A program made the position numbers and the translations under genes. Below, in pieces: positions 1 to 12,800 of a stretch of 64,000 nt of DNA. The notes under the pieces were generated by a model that saw only the letters and a list, made by a program, of their open reading frames with translations, ran no database searches and had not been told where the DNA came from. Positions within the stretch are counted from its first letter, which is position 1, and the number at the start of each line of letters is the position of its first letter. The stretch comes from Plazaster borealis (lineage: Eukaryota > Echinodermata > Asteroidea > Forcipulatida > Labidiasteridae): contig CM037474.1 of NCBI GenBank assembly GCA_021014325.1, positions 24,993,488 through 25,057,487 of the forward strand, given 5' to 3'.

Positions 1-1495
1 TGAAATCGGATTAAAATAGGAAGAAATATCATGCCTGTGAAAAAACAGAAGTTGAAACCATTTGTAAAATATATTTGACAACAGAGACATACCTTATGGG
101 GGAAACCAGGTTGCAGCACACATGTTTGTAGGGTATATGGTAATAATCACAATGCCTTGGGTGTTATTTTGTTTACATTATGTCAAGGCAAATTGAGTGT
201 AACATTTTTTGTCTTGACATTAAATTTTCTTTTGAATTTGATCTGAACTGTAAAAAAATCCAGACCGGAATTAAAACTTAATGTGAAGAAGGATTTATAA
301 AGTCACATTTTGAAAGCACTGTTGATATTTGATGAAATTCTTGATGAAACCTCAGCTGACTGCAAGGATCTGTTGTGTAGTAGTGTTAATGTGTTGGCAC
401 ATGAGGCGGTCTGAAGTTTCATCTATCAGTTACACTGCCTAAAAACTTTCTCATAAAACATGTGTGTATGTAGTGATAACCAGCAGCAGCGCCAGATCTG
501 TTAATCAGGTGGGGCTAAAGGGGGGCACCCTAAATTGAAGGGGGGGGAGGGGGGGCAAACGTAAATTTTTAATGAAGTTCTAATGAAATTTTTACTGAAA
601 AAGCATTGACTTACCACAATGAAAGACTTACACCAGTGTTATTCTTAAGCTTGGGAAACGTGAACATAATTGCATAAATGTGGGTGCAATGGTTTGGGGT
701 TAAAGGAAGTATTTTCGTGGGGGGGGGGGGTGCATTTCCCCTGTAGTGTTCCCCCTTATTCTAGCCCCAGAACCTCCCAAATGTTACAATCCAGAAGGTT
801 TACAGACTCTGTGTATCATCAGAAATACAAAACTACAGGTTTGGGTACACTTTGGACTATTTCTTTCTACCATTGGTGATTGTTTGACTTCTTTCAAGAA
901 AAGTTTGAAGGCTGAAGATTTCGAGAAAATCCTGATAAATCACATGCCTGACAACATAATTCCCATTTTTGCATCCCTATGTGTGGATATTTTTGTTGTT
1001 CTTTCCTTTTGACTCTGTACTTAAAAACCTGCCGTAGACTTGTATAAAAAAATTCCTTGTAGAGCATCCCTCTCTTTAGAATTCCCTTGTGGAGACATTT
1101 TCATTCCTGTTGTCCCATTCAGTCGCAAATAAAAACCACCGACCCAGACAACAAAACAAAAGTATGGAAAGGTAGTTGTACAGTGGAATAGTTTTTAATA
1201 TTTGGTGTACATTTTGTATAGAATACTTTTTAATTTCAGCATTTAAATTTGTTTTTCTTACATATTTTTTACTAACTTGACAACTGTCATAACAGTAGCC
1301 TTTTAGAAAAACACAGATTGTTAAATACCATTGTTTGATTATAATACATTGAATAAAAAACTTTGAATTTTGTGAATGCAAACTGGTATCAGACGGATTC
1401 ACTTTACTTAAATATGTTCTGAAGGAGATTTAGTTACATGTATATTGTATGAAAAAGGTGAAGCTACACATATTGCATTTGATTTCTCAGTCCTT

Positions 1496-1696
1496 GGCCC
1501 AACTTCATAAAGCTGTTTAGCAGAAAATACTACTTAGCCAAATTCTTTGTTATTAAGCGAAAAATGAGCTGGGCTCCAGTCGCACCAATGGAAACTTTAG
1601 AATATGGAATGTTGGCTGGTAACCTGTTTCTGCTTGGCAAGATCTGTCTATGCTTAACAAGTTTTTGTGCTTTACAGGCTTCAAGAAATCGGGCCC
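1496..1696. mobile_element. GGGCCCAATTTCATAGAGC MITE, divergent copy
   Basis: Starts ggcccaacttcataaagctg and ends aatcgggccc; the internal ggctggtaacct and atgagc segments match better copies elsewhere. Confidence 0.7.
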
Positions 1697-2083
1697 TGCA
1701 GTCAATCTAAATATGAGATGCCTTAACATTTCATAAAACCTGTTCACACAACAAAACTATTGGAAAATAACAGCTCTTAGCCTAGGATATCAACCCTCCC
1801 TACTGGAATGCTTGTTGAAAAACGAACAGCACCTTATGCTTCGAGGAACTAAGACATATCACCTAACCCTTAAACAACTTATTCTTACCCCCACACCCCA
1901 TCCCCCCCAGAATGCAAAGCAACCCCTTTCTTGAAATTGGTGTTTAAAAGTCCCCTGTACACAGTTTCAGTAAAAATAAAAATGCACACAAGGTTAATGG
2001 CCCACCCAAGCAGAGTCATTCTCAACACCTAAAGCAGAGAATGACACTGCTAGGGATGAAATGTGAGGTCATTAATTGCAATT

Positions 2084-2336
2084 ACATTTTGGTAGACTTG
2101 TGGACAAGTCGTTAAATGTTTGTCGCCATGATAGCGTTCCGACTCTCTCCGCGATTCTCATGACATGGGCGATGTTTTTGAGAGACTGGTGGCCCTTGCA
2201 AGAATACTTCAGCGTCAGGCAAGAGCAGTCTTAGATCGCGGAGAGCTTTGATGAGTGTATAGCGTATATCACTGCGACTCGACTATCACCGGCCAAGACA
2301 AACAATAATGACTTGTCCACAAGTCTAACATTTTGG
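2084..2336. mobile_element. MITE with perfect TIRs and 9-bp target duplication
   Basis: The element at 2093-2327 (235 bp) starts tagacttgtggacaagtc and ends with its exact reverse complement. It is bounded by acattttgg at 2084-2092 and at 2328-2336. There is no ORF. A 9-bp duplication suggests Mutator-like mobilisation, by inference. Confidence 0.9.
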
Positions 2337-2866
2337 TTGGTAAAACAGTGCGCAACACCTAATTCTACATTTTTTTCATTTATAAAAAAGGAAAAATGTA
2401 TGAATCTAAAAGAAGGCACATTAAGAAGATATAAATATCCATTTTTCTAGATTGCTCACAAAACGGTTCAACCATAGAGTTATATAATAGAAGTGTGCAA
2501 CAGCTAACTCTATAATTTTTTCATTTATAAAAAAGGAAAAATTTTACCCGTTTTCACATACAGGCAGTCATGGATCTAAAAGGCACAATAAGAAGATATT
2601 AATATCAATGTTTACAAAACCAAGCACACACGGCCCGACGGGAAGCAATTTTGGCCATTGAGAAAATGGCGCTGACCCATCGTATAACACAGGTCATGGA
2701 CCAGTTCACACCTGACATTTTGTAAGTGGTCATCTGTATGTAGTTTACCCATAGGGATTCGTGCCCATTGTGGGAAAGTGCGGTTACGTGTGTGTATATT
2801 GAGTGCTCCCTGTAGTTCTATTATAGATCTCTATGGGTTTAATTTACTAAAGTTCACCAGTCACCT

Positions 2867-3055
2867 GGGCCCAATTTCATAGAGCTGCTTAAGCAGAAAA
2901 TATTGCTTAACAATTGTCTGCTAAGCAGAAATGAGCAGGATACCAGTCACAGATTGTACATGTGGAATGATAGTTTGGCAGGTAACCTTATTCTGGTAAG
3001 CATAATATTTTTGTGCTTAGCTACTTTTTATGCTTAAGCAACTCAAATTGGGCCC
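2867..3055. mobile_element. GGGCCCAATTTCATAGAGC MITE
   Basis: 189 bp, beginning gggcccaatttcatagagct and ending aattgggccc, with internal gcttaagcag/ctgctaagcag pairs giving a folded structure. Other copies: 40168-40360, 52407-52600, and partial copies at 40003-40167, 42949-43102 and 52237-52405. Confidence 0.82.
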
Positions 3056-3544
3056 TGAAGACCAGCAGAGTATAACTGTTCAAAATATCGAGACCACACC
3101 GGCTCTTTTCAGAGCCAACACTCCTACCAAAAGAGATTGACACAAAGTTGTACTGTACCTGCAAGTGTACTAGTAACAGCCACTTCTTGGTATTAAATAT
3201 TAATGTTTAGAAACAAAAAGATAGATTTCATTTTAAAGCATGTATTAAGCCTACCTAAACCAACATAACCCTTTTTGTGCATAGAATTAGATGTGTGCTT
3301 CAAAATCTACACATTGTATATTGCCTTTTTTAATACTCACTAATCTATTAGCTTTGTGTTACTGTTTCAAACAATTATTACAAATTTTTTTATACAAAAT
3401 ATACATTTATATTTGAAACAGTTCATTGTGTTCACACACATTGTATATACTCAATAAAAAAATTACTTAAAATATTTCATTTTCTTACATAATCTTCATT
3501 TAGTAAGAGGCAGTGTACACATATGTCTTTATTTATAGGTGTTC

Positions 3545-3800
3545 TAAACACTTTTAAGATGTTAAATTTGCATCAGGGATAAAGAGTATCTCCTTATTTC
3601 AGCCTATATACTGATGTGTTAAGCACTGTATTCTCAGTACTTTCCCTGTGCAAAAAAACCCCACAGGCATATTACTTGGGTGGGATTTGAACCCTCGACC
3701 TTTGCCATTCTAGAGCAGATGTCTTACCACTAGAACACTAAGATTGCCTGAGAGAAGAACGTCCGGCTGCTATTGGGGAACAGCGGAGAGCCATCGCCGA
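3545..3800. mobile_element. Foldback element with tRNA-like core, copy 1
   Basis: gcatcagggataaagagtat, ctgatgtgttaagcactgta and gggtgggatttgaaccctcg (reverse box B ggttcaaatccc). Related to 4670-4920. Confidence 0.6.
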
Positions 3801-4045
3801 CTTAAGCAAGTGAGCAATTTGCACAAAGACAATTTAATAAAAATAAAGTATTGTATCCGTTTGATGAAATGAAACCGAAATCTGTTATGAATCCTAATAT
3901 ATACACATAAAAATCCACTAATTTTCAACCTGTTTGCAGACAGTTACAACTGAAATTCATTGATAAAAAAGAGAATTGCATTTATTGCATATTGACCTCT
4001 TGCACGTACTTACACTCACCTATCCTGTAATATTAATAATATTTA

Positions 4046-4422
4046 AAGGAACGTTACAGAACTGGTAATTAAAATTTTCTTTAAGATCACAGATTTACAT
4101 AAAACGTACATGGTCTAATGATGATGATAGTAGAAAACATCCCTAGAAATATTTCTGTCTGAAATCCCATATTTGATGAGAAATAAATAAAACTAATTTC
4201 CGATTGGAGTTTATCGCTCATGAGCGTTTTATTCATGCATTGTATAAGTCAACACATACAAATGTGTAATCGGTATTTCACTAGTTTCTCGTGACCCAGA
4301 TGGCTGATTGATCTCAAACTTCTACAGGTTTGTCAGTTTATGTATATGGTGGATTATATAAAGTGCTTACACTGCCAGCAACTGTTTTGTTAGCAAAAAC
4401 CAATTCTGTAATGTTCCTTTAA
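4046..4422. mobile_element. AAGGAACGTTACAGAA MITE
   Basis: Starts aaaggaacgttacagaactggt and ends accaattctgtaatgttccttt, inverted repeats of ~20 bp. The internal block cacagatttacataaaacgtacatgg is similar to 47470-47495, inside a copy A-specific insertion. Confidence 0.75.
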
Positions 4423-4669
4423 TTCTTATAGAGTGCATGTATCCACCAATAAGGTTCTCAAGGCACCTGAACAAAGAGAAACACCTTTTAAGACAGGTTT
4501 TGAAGTTTATGAATTATGAGACCCATTTGGGAGTCAATAGTGCCCACAAAGGAATCCCTCCCCCATTTGGTGAAAATGGTAGACGTGCATTTTGCAGAGG
4601 TGCGTTACACGTCTGCAAGGGGTAAATGTTTAAACATGTTGACAAACAAAATATTTAATAGATGTAATA

Positions 4670-4922
4670 ATTGCATCAGGGATAAAGAATATTTATTATA
4701 ATTTCTAACCCTTACACCGATGTGTGATAAGCACTGTATATTCGGTGCTTTTCCGAAGTCCTGCAGAAACCCCCCCCCCAACACACAACATACTACTCGG
4801 GTGGTATGCCTGCAGTCAGGAGGTTCAAATCCCTGCTGAGACGTGTGCCTGTGAAGTTTTTTCCACAGGGTTTGGGAAAGCACTGAGTATACAGTGCTTA
4901 TCACACATCAGCGTAAGGTAAA
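4670..4922. mobile_element. Foldback element with tRNA-like core, copy 2
   Basis: Ends: cttacaccgatgtgtgataag(cactgtatattcggtgct) and gcactgagtatacagtgcttatcacacatcagcgtaag, an inverted pair of ~35 bp. The centre has gaggttcaaatccctgctgag, a box B-like sequence. Confidence 0.7.
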
Positions 4923-5217
4923 ACAAATAAAAATAATAAAATAGGTTTTCCCAGCCAATTTCAACAAAAATTCATTAATTTAACACCCGGCTTATTAATT
5001 TCATTTGAAAATGAATGCTCCGTTGGATCAGCATTTAACAGTCAAAAGGAGTAATTCAATTTCAACAGCTTAGCATTCACTTGTCTAATAATAGATCATT
5101 TACATTAGTTAGGTCGCAAGACCCGAAGATCATTCAATTTCGTAAAAGCCAACAGCAATAGGCTGGTCAACCATTCAATTTCATCATTCAAATAGGCAGT
5201 AAAAATTCAACTGAAGA

Positions 5218-5566
5218 ATAATAATAACAAGTTCTTATATAGCGCATTTTACAATAAACGTATCAATGCGCTTTACATTAGTGCCTTGGTCATTGGGCCA
5301 ATAACAGTCCCTTAATCTATCTCAGCTCCCTGGGGAGTATACAGCCCCGAGCTGCTGTGGCGCTCAGAAGGCTTTTTCAAACACAATATCAACCTCTACC
5401 CTCGCAGGTACCCATTTATACCCCTGGGTGAAGAGAAGCAATTATAGTTAAGTGTCTCGCTCAAGGACACAAGTGTCATGACCGGGATTTCGAACCCACA
5501 CCCTGATGACTTAACCACCAGAACTTGAATTCGATGCTCTTAACCGCTTGGCCACAACACCCCAGA
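5218..5566 (-). mobile_element. tRNA-headed SINE, family B
   Basis: Reverse strand: ttgtggccaagcggttaaga, gggttcgaaatcccgg, ctcggggctgtatactcccc, tail aaaatgcgctatataagaac plus (tta)n. Confidence 0.85.
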
Positions 5567-6590
5567 ATGCTGAAAATGTAGTCTTGAATGTCTAAAATTG
5601 GAATAGAATGACTGAAATTGAACCTGAATGAGAAGAATGAAATCATGTGTGCATGAAAATGAAATTGAATGAAATAGTAGCTACAAAGAAATCCTACTTT
5701 GAATGATTTAGGGAAACATGCGTGAATTGGAATGCCTGTTAATGAAACTGAAATTTGTTTGGCCGAGAAAACCTGTAATAAAACAATATTTCAAACTTAA
5801 AACACTGATCTGAGTATATACATACAAAAATCTTAAAATAGATTCAGCCAATACTATTATATACAAATATACATACAAAAATAAAGATCAATATTACAGA
5901 TATTGCTTTTCAAGACATTAAACTTCTGTTTTAATATGAAAAGTTACCCAAATATGAGACTAATGAATATTATCAAATCCACAGCTGAAGAGGATGGGAG
6001 ACTTTGGGATGCCAAGTAGCACCATACGTACCAGGTATTTTACCGTTTCTAATGTCATTCTGGACTTGCACACATTTCTGAGAACAATGGATTTACCTAA
6101 TGTCTGCTGCCACCTAGTGTCCTCAAAAGTCTCCCTCGAGCAGAATTACAGAGGGATGCTTGAAAAAACACATTGCACAAGTTCAATCAAAGAACAAATG
6201 ATATGGGAAAGTCTGACAAAGAATCAATGATCAAAATGCACTTCAAAATGCAAGGTTTTTATTTCTGCGAAGCTAGACTTGTCTGTGGTCAGCAACATCT
6301 AGCTTCATGAAATTAGGCCCTGTTCTTGTATTAACAGGCATGATATTTGGCCCTTGGAAAAAAGTAGGAATATTTTATCGAGTACAAAGACTAACCTACA
6401 TGTTCATATGGTGTAGGCTTTAATAGACATTTCAGGCTATTTAATCACATTTTTTCAGATTTTTCCAAGGAAAAAAACAAATCGGAAATCAGACTAATTA
6501 GAATATCATGCCTGCATTAATTAAACGATTGATTTCTGGTACAGTTGAGCGCCAACCAGCCGTAGAAAACTGACCCGTGGTAAACAAACT

Positions 6591-6893
6591 TTAAACTACC
6601 GGGGGGAGGATGGACCGGCTTTTCGTCCGAGACAGGGGAGGGAGTCTCCTTGGGCTACCACCGACGACCTCTTGATCATGTGACTTCTCCGACTCCCTCT
6701 GGTTGTGTGTTGCCGCCGCCGCCGATGACGAAACAGATCCCTCCGTGATTGGGTTGAATGATTGCGGAAAGGAAGGGATGGATGGGCGCGAGCTGCTACG
6801 AACACCACGAGGGGTTCGCTCCACCTTGGCTCTGGAGGTAAGCAGGAGGGCTTTGGCGTTGGTGTTTGCCCGTATGACTTTCCTGAGGGCGCC
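6591..6893 (-). CDS. TRPV: TRPV exon 15, C-terminal tail and stop
   Basis: Residues 803-902 and TAA. Acceptor ttttccag. GALRKVIRANTNAKALLL continues the helix; the rest is low-complexity Ser/Arg/Pro with a short polyalanine, as in the poorly conserved tails of this family. Confidence 0.88.
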   Translation of the reverse strand, partial: GALRKVIRANTNAKALLLTSRAKVERTPRGVRSSSRPSIPSFPQSFNPITEGSVSSSAAAATHNQRESEKSHDQEVVGGSPRRLPPLSRTKSRSILPPVV

Positions 6894-9800
6894 CTGGAAA
6901 ATGAATGAGTTGGGATTATTTTCTCTGAGCAAATAAATAGTTGTCAAAATCAAAGTTTGAACACTTTATTATTATTATACTATTTATCGTTTTGTTAAAA
7001 TTCACACTTGTTGCCAGAGGCAAAATTGCACTAACTTGCACTTAGTTGAAATAGTAAGTTTATAAATGGTAATAATGACAAATTCAACAGGCAAGACAAG
7101 ATATAAACATTTTAAAAACATAGCTTAAATTATTACAAAGAAAATTAAGCAATGAAGAATTATTATCAAATTTGACATTCAAAATTTAAAGTCAAATGGA
7201 TGCAAGCAAAACTAATATTAATAATAATAACGAGAAATTCATCAAGCGCAAACAGTTGCAGATCGGCTCCGCCTTAAGGCCCTGAAAACATAAAATGGAT
7301 TAAACAAAATAAATTAAAAACAACGATAATTAAACAATTTTACAAAAATTACGCTTGGACTAGCCAAATGAACAGTAAGCTAAGAAGATGAACTAGTTAA
7401 AAATAGTTGTCCAATTAATAATAGATAAAAACTTTCAGTAAGTTACAATGGCACAAAAATACTGTTTGAAAAGATGAGTCTTAAGGCGAGACTTGAATAA
7501 CTCGATGGGCGACGACCCCTGATGATCGGTGGCTGGCTGTTCCTAAGTGAAGGAGCAACATCGCTGAATGCTCTACCACCATACAAACAAAACTGAAGAC
7601 CTTTTGATTAATTTGTTTCAACACTGGTAAATTGAAAGGTACAGTACACTTTTCCAACATCACTCCAGAAAGACGTAATTGGGGCAACATTGTTTACACA
7701 TAATCACCAAAGTTGTTGTTTATAAAGCTTACCTTCCATTTGATGACAGCATCTCTGTGCGCCCTCGCTTTGCTTTTGGGGAGAACAGTCTGGATGAGCA
7801 ACGCTCGGCAGACGTACTCTTTCTTCGTTGCAGCGCTCATGGAGTCAGTGGCCCTCTCTGGTCTTCCCATCTGCACAAGGAGCACGTTCATGTCGTCCTT
7901 CTTCCATGACTTGTACATGATGCGACGACCCTTTTTAGGGATTTCAGGTTCCTCTCTGTATTCAAAGACAGAAAGAAAGTTTTAGCAAAACTAGACTGGA
8001 ACCCTTTCTTCTATTTCATTATAAATCGCCACACAGCATTTTAAAACTTGCACAATCAAAGAGTCTACAGGAACAAACGATAACAATTTTATTAGAAAAT
8101 TACAAACATGTAAAGTTTGAGCAACCTGGCTGGTCTCGGGCAGTAGACTGGTCCTCTGTCTTCATCCGCAAGGATAAAGACAGGCACTGGTCTTACAGAC
8201 CCAGTGATTTCATTGGATACAATGATTTCATTGGATAAACATGCAGTGACGTAAGCTTTCTGTGTAATGATTGGTCCGAGGTGATGTAGTTTGTCAGCTC
8301 GCACTTTCGGTCGTCTGCACGTGCAACGTGTGCATGTTTGAACATGCATATTAAGTGTTGTTGTATCCACTACATGTACGTGACTGCAAATCTCCGAGTG
8401 AAATGAATGCAAGGTCGAAGGTACATCTGGCACCATCCGGTCAGGCAGGTATCTGGCAACATTCACGAGCCTCAAAGTGTGACGTCAAGTTGGGAAGGTA
8501 GTGCATTCTGCTCTACCAGCCAGGCTCCTAGTGGATGATACCCATGCCTACATCCTTACGGACTGTGAAGGGGTTAACCCTGTTTCAGCCCCAGGAGTAG
8601 GTGGCAACGTGCCCCTGGTGACAATTGATTTGGGTCGACAGCCCAAATCAGATAAGTGTAGCCCTCACCTTGAAGTGGCCATCCGGCCTTGTGAGTAAGG
8701 CGATATCTCATAAAAAAATAAAAAAACCACAAGAAAAAAGATGTTCAGGCTAGTCTGGCAGATACATGTAGGAACAACTTCCAGAGGGGGTGGTGCACCA
8801 AAACAATTAGAAACTAGACATGATTGTATTTGTGCACAAATGCAGAGCTGTTTCGTTAATTTTTTCAAATTAATCAAGTGAATATGAAAGTGTTGTAGTG
8901 TGTACATAATCAACTTAATAACACAATATTAAATGCGTTGTGAGATCGAATTCATTGTTTATTATATATCTTGTAAAACTGTACCTTTAAGATAATATAA
9001 CCTGAGAAATGATGACGTCATGATCACGTCAAATATTTTTCAAATCAGTAATGACATATCAAGCCTGTTTTAAAAAGAATTTGGATTAAAGCATGTTCTG
9101 TTAGCAATTTCTGACTTAAAGGGGCAAAAAATAAAAAAAATCATAACAAATCGTGTGATGACGTCATCATGACGTCATTATCTAATTTACAAGAACTAAC
9201 CAATATCTAACAACCTACCAAGTTTCAACATGATCGCACTAATACTTCGGGAGATATAAGACTTCAAAAAGTGCACCTTTAATGCCGCGTCACGTGACCC
9301 CCGATGACGTCATTGATCTGAAATTTCACACATATGATTGCTGCCTGACGATCAACATGTGTCTAAAATTTGAAGTGATTGCACAAAACTTCCCCACACA
9401 CATCTTCAAAAAGTCCATTTTGAAGAGTTTTCAACCTGTCGCTAGAGGGCGCTGTTGCATTTTGTGACGTCATCACTATTTTTTTTTAACTGCCCACCCT
9501 TGCCAGACACTTACATCGTTAAAAGCAAGTTCATAACTTTTGCCACTTTTGAATTACGAGGGCACTTCCTGTTTCGACCGGAAGTAGAGGTCATGTGAGG
9601 TCACGCACGGAAAACAAAATGAAGACCTGATTTATCCCTACCCAATCCCGCAAACAGAAACCTACGGTCTCTTGTGGCTGATTTGATATAGATTTTCAAA
9701 TATTTAAAATTAATTAACTTTAAGATGACGTCACGTGGCAGGTGATGACGTCATCATGACGTCATTGTTTTAGGACCTTTCGCCCACCAATACCTTTCAT

Positions 9801-12800
9801 CGCTGAAAGTTTCATTGCAATTGCTCTTTAGGAACTATGTAAAAAAACGCCTTGACTGAAACATACAAATAAAAATAAAACTAATAATAATAAAAAAAAC
9901 GGGGAAGCCAATAATGACAAAAAGTCACTTACAAAGCTATTGACCATTTGGTTCTCAAAACCACTTAGACAATAAAAGACCAAACAAACCCTCCCCCAGG
10001 AGGGATGTGCATTGACCACCATCAAGCCAAGCCGGGCAGCTCAGTAAAAAAGTACAATCAATGTAATACAACATTCAAAAATCAAGTTAAATACGAAATT
10101 CAAGTTAAATCTGGGCCTGTCAGCTGTTTTCTTTGAAGTGCTGTTTAGTGCCTCTTACAAAAGAATGATAATAATAATAATAGTGGCTTCTTAAATAGCG
10201 CACATATCCGTCACTCAGTGACGCTTCAACATTCATTATTTTCCTGCAAGGTATTGTGGAGCAACGTTTTTGAAGTATGAGACCAATTCCTTTACATAGC
10301 ACCATATCATGGTTAACAAGGTGCTGTGGCGCAATATGCTGCCGATCAAACCAGGAACACCGGGGCGAACCCCTTCTCTTTTCGATAAGTGCACTGGGTT
10401 CTTTAATGTGCATTACACAACACACAGTACCAACGGCTTTACGTCCCATCCGAAGGACGCAGCAATAATGGTTAAGTGTCTTGCTTAAGGACACAAGTGT
10501 CAGAAAGGGACTCGAATTCACACTCTGTTGAACAGAAACACCAGAGCTTGAGTTCGGTGCTCTTAACCGCTTGGCCATGACACGCCAAAACTAGGGAGGC
10601 TAATCATTCTTTAGGTTCAACCTAACGGAAAGAGCTAATGGCATAACTGCCATGTATTGTCAAAGTTGAGGGCTTGTCTGGGACATGAAAGGGCAGTAAA
10701 CCATGTTAGAGACCTATTAAGAACTCACTTCGCGGCAGTGTAGTTATTAACGAGAAGTCCCCCCAATCCACATAGCGAAAGTAGAAGTCCCGTCCGATTT
10801 CCTACCTCCCGCCCAGGTAGTAGTTAATAAGCAGGACAGTTCTTTTCAGAACTGAGAAGTCTCCCGAATTCCGAATATTCTACTCCGCGGCAGTAGAATG
10901 AAAAGCAAGACAAGTTCTCAAAGAACAAAATCTACCTAGGAGGTAGATATAGACATGGTGTTACCACAAACCAAATATATATGGTGGAGAATGTTTAGAT
11001 GCGAATTTCAGAAAATTCGCTTCGCATTTAGTGTTGGCATAAGTATGAACCGGGCTTTAGGGGGCGGTAAATGCAAAAGTTGACGACAATACTTACTTCA
11101 TTGCGTCAGACAAACATCGTCTTGAAGTGTCTCACAGGTTGCAGGTCAATGTCTAGAATTATCTCCAGCCATAAACTGTAAACTGTTAACTGTATCTGGA
11201 AAATGTGCTTTTCCAGAGATTCGTGTGATTTCGTCCACAATTGTAAATCAGTGGGAAAGTTTGTTTGTAAAAACGGGTAGGCGCGCTAGAAAAATCTGGA
11301 GGATACAACAAGTACTTGTTTTAATCCAAAAATCCGGAAAATCCGGACAAATCTCATCTCTGCTTTGAGTATTCACAAATACCCCTGGTCTGAACTCACC
11401 CTTGTGATGGGTCCTCAGGGTACATCACCACTGTCCCTCCAGACTTGCTCATACTCTCCTCCTGTAGCAAGCCTTTCTTGAGGGCCTCATTGTACGGGAT
11501 GCGCATCTCGGTGGAGTAGGCATTCTTATACTTGGCCAGTTTGCTTTTTGAGATGGATCTCTCGATGTTCAGGAGTAGCATTGCCCACTGTTGGAAAAGA
11601 TTGAACAAACCAACAAAGTTTTACTATTAATCCTCTATAATACTTTTGAGTATGTTGTCTGATTGCAGAGGATTGAGGACTGTAGGCCAAAATAGCAATA
11701 ACTGGGCTCAAATTTGGGGCTCAAATCCACAAGACCACCAGGCTTTTAGCGAAGTCCAAATATTTCGGTGATGAGTGACAATATAATGGAAAAAAGTAGA
11801 GGATTGAGGTGGCATGTGGGCAAGTGGGCCTAGGGAGTGAGGGTTCTAATAGACCTTTTGCATTGACATTATCACGCCGCCTTCTCATCAATGATGAAAC
11901 AATGGAAACAGCTACATACTCGTGACAGGATGAGCCAATGAGAAACCTTCTTTTGACCTCTACGAGACGGCGCCCGACTCAAATGATGTCATGTGCATAA
12001 GGCAGGTCTCAATCTTCATGGAGGTAAGAGAGGAACTTGTCTCCATGCCCCTGGTTGTTGCCTCGCTGCCCCTCAACTTGTTCCAGTGCAAATTTACATT
12101 TAACTCATTGAGGTGCCCTTTACTACAGGTGAAAAAGAAGGGAGGAACTTGTCTCCATGCCCCTGGTCGTTGCCTCGCTGCCCCTCAACTTGTTCCAGTG
12201 CAAATTTACATTTAACTCATTGAGGTGCCCTTTACTACAGGTGAAAAACAAGGGAGGAACTTGTCTCCATGCCCCTGGTCGTTGCCTCGCTGCCCCTCAA
12301 CTTGTTCCAGTGCAAATTTACATTTAACTCATTGAGGTGCCCTTTACTACAGGTGAAAAACAAGAGAGGAACTTGTCTCCATGCCCCTGGTCGTTGCCTC
12401 GCTGCCCCTCAACTTGTTCCAGTGCAAATTTACATTTAACTCATTGAGGTGCCCTTTACTACAGGTGAAACTGCCTTGCCCTTACAAGAATGAAGTATCT
12501 GGCCTGATACGGTGTATTGTTTTAACTGGGTGGGCTATTGGGACAACAGTACCGCATTTTCCTGCATATATGACGCGGCTAATTTGACTTTCAAATGTTA
12601 AACAAATATCACTGCTTCTTATCTGGTATCGCTTGAGTTCATTGTGATGATCAATGTGTGAAATCTTATATTCTTATAAGTCACCTGGAAATAGCTTCTT
12701 TTTTTTTTTTTTTTACAACAGAGTATATGTATATTTACAATAAAACAATTTTTTGAGTAATTGTTTGTCACGATTTATATGTTGATAAATTGATAAAGTT

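Larger units (their letters stand above)
1..6590. other. Gene-free flank downstream of TRPV
   Basis: Apart from the listed MITEs, SINE and foldbacks, I see no ORF with family resemblance. 4960-5215 and 5575-5760 are rich in caatttcatt and its complement aatgaaattg, flanking the SINE at 5218-5566. TTTATT at 6258-6263 is a possible TRPV polyadenylation signal on the minus strand. Confidence 0.5.

Noticed and set aside
8092..8475. 127-codon minus-strand ORF
   Set aside because: Inside the TRPV intron between exons 14 and 15; no domain, no splice partner, ordinary intron composition.
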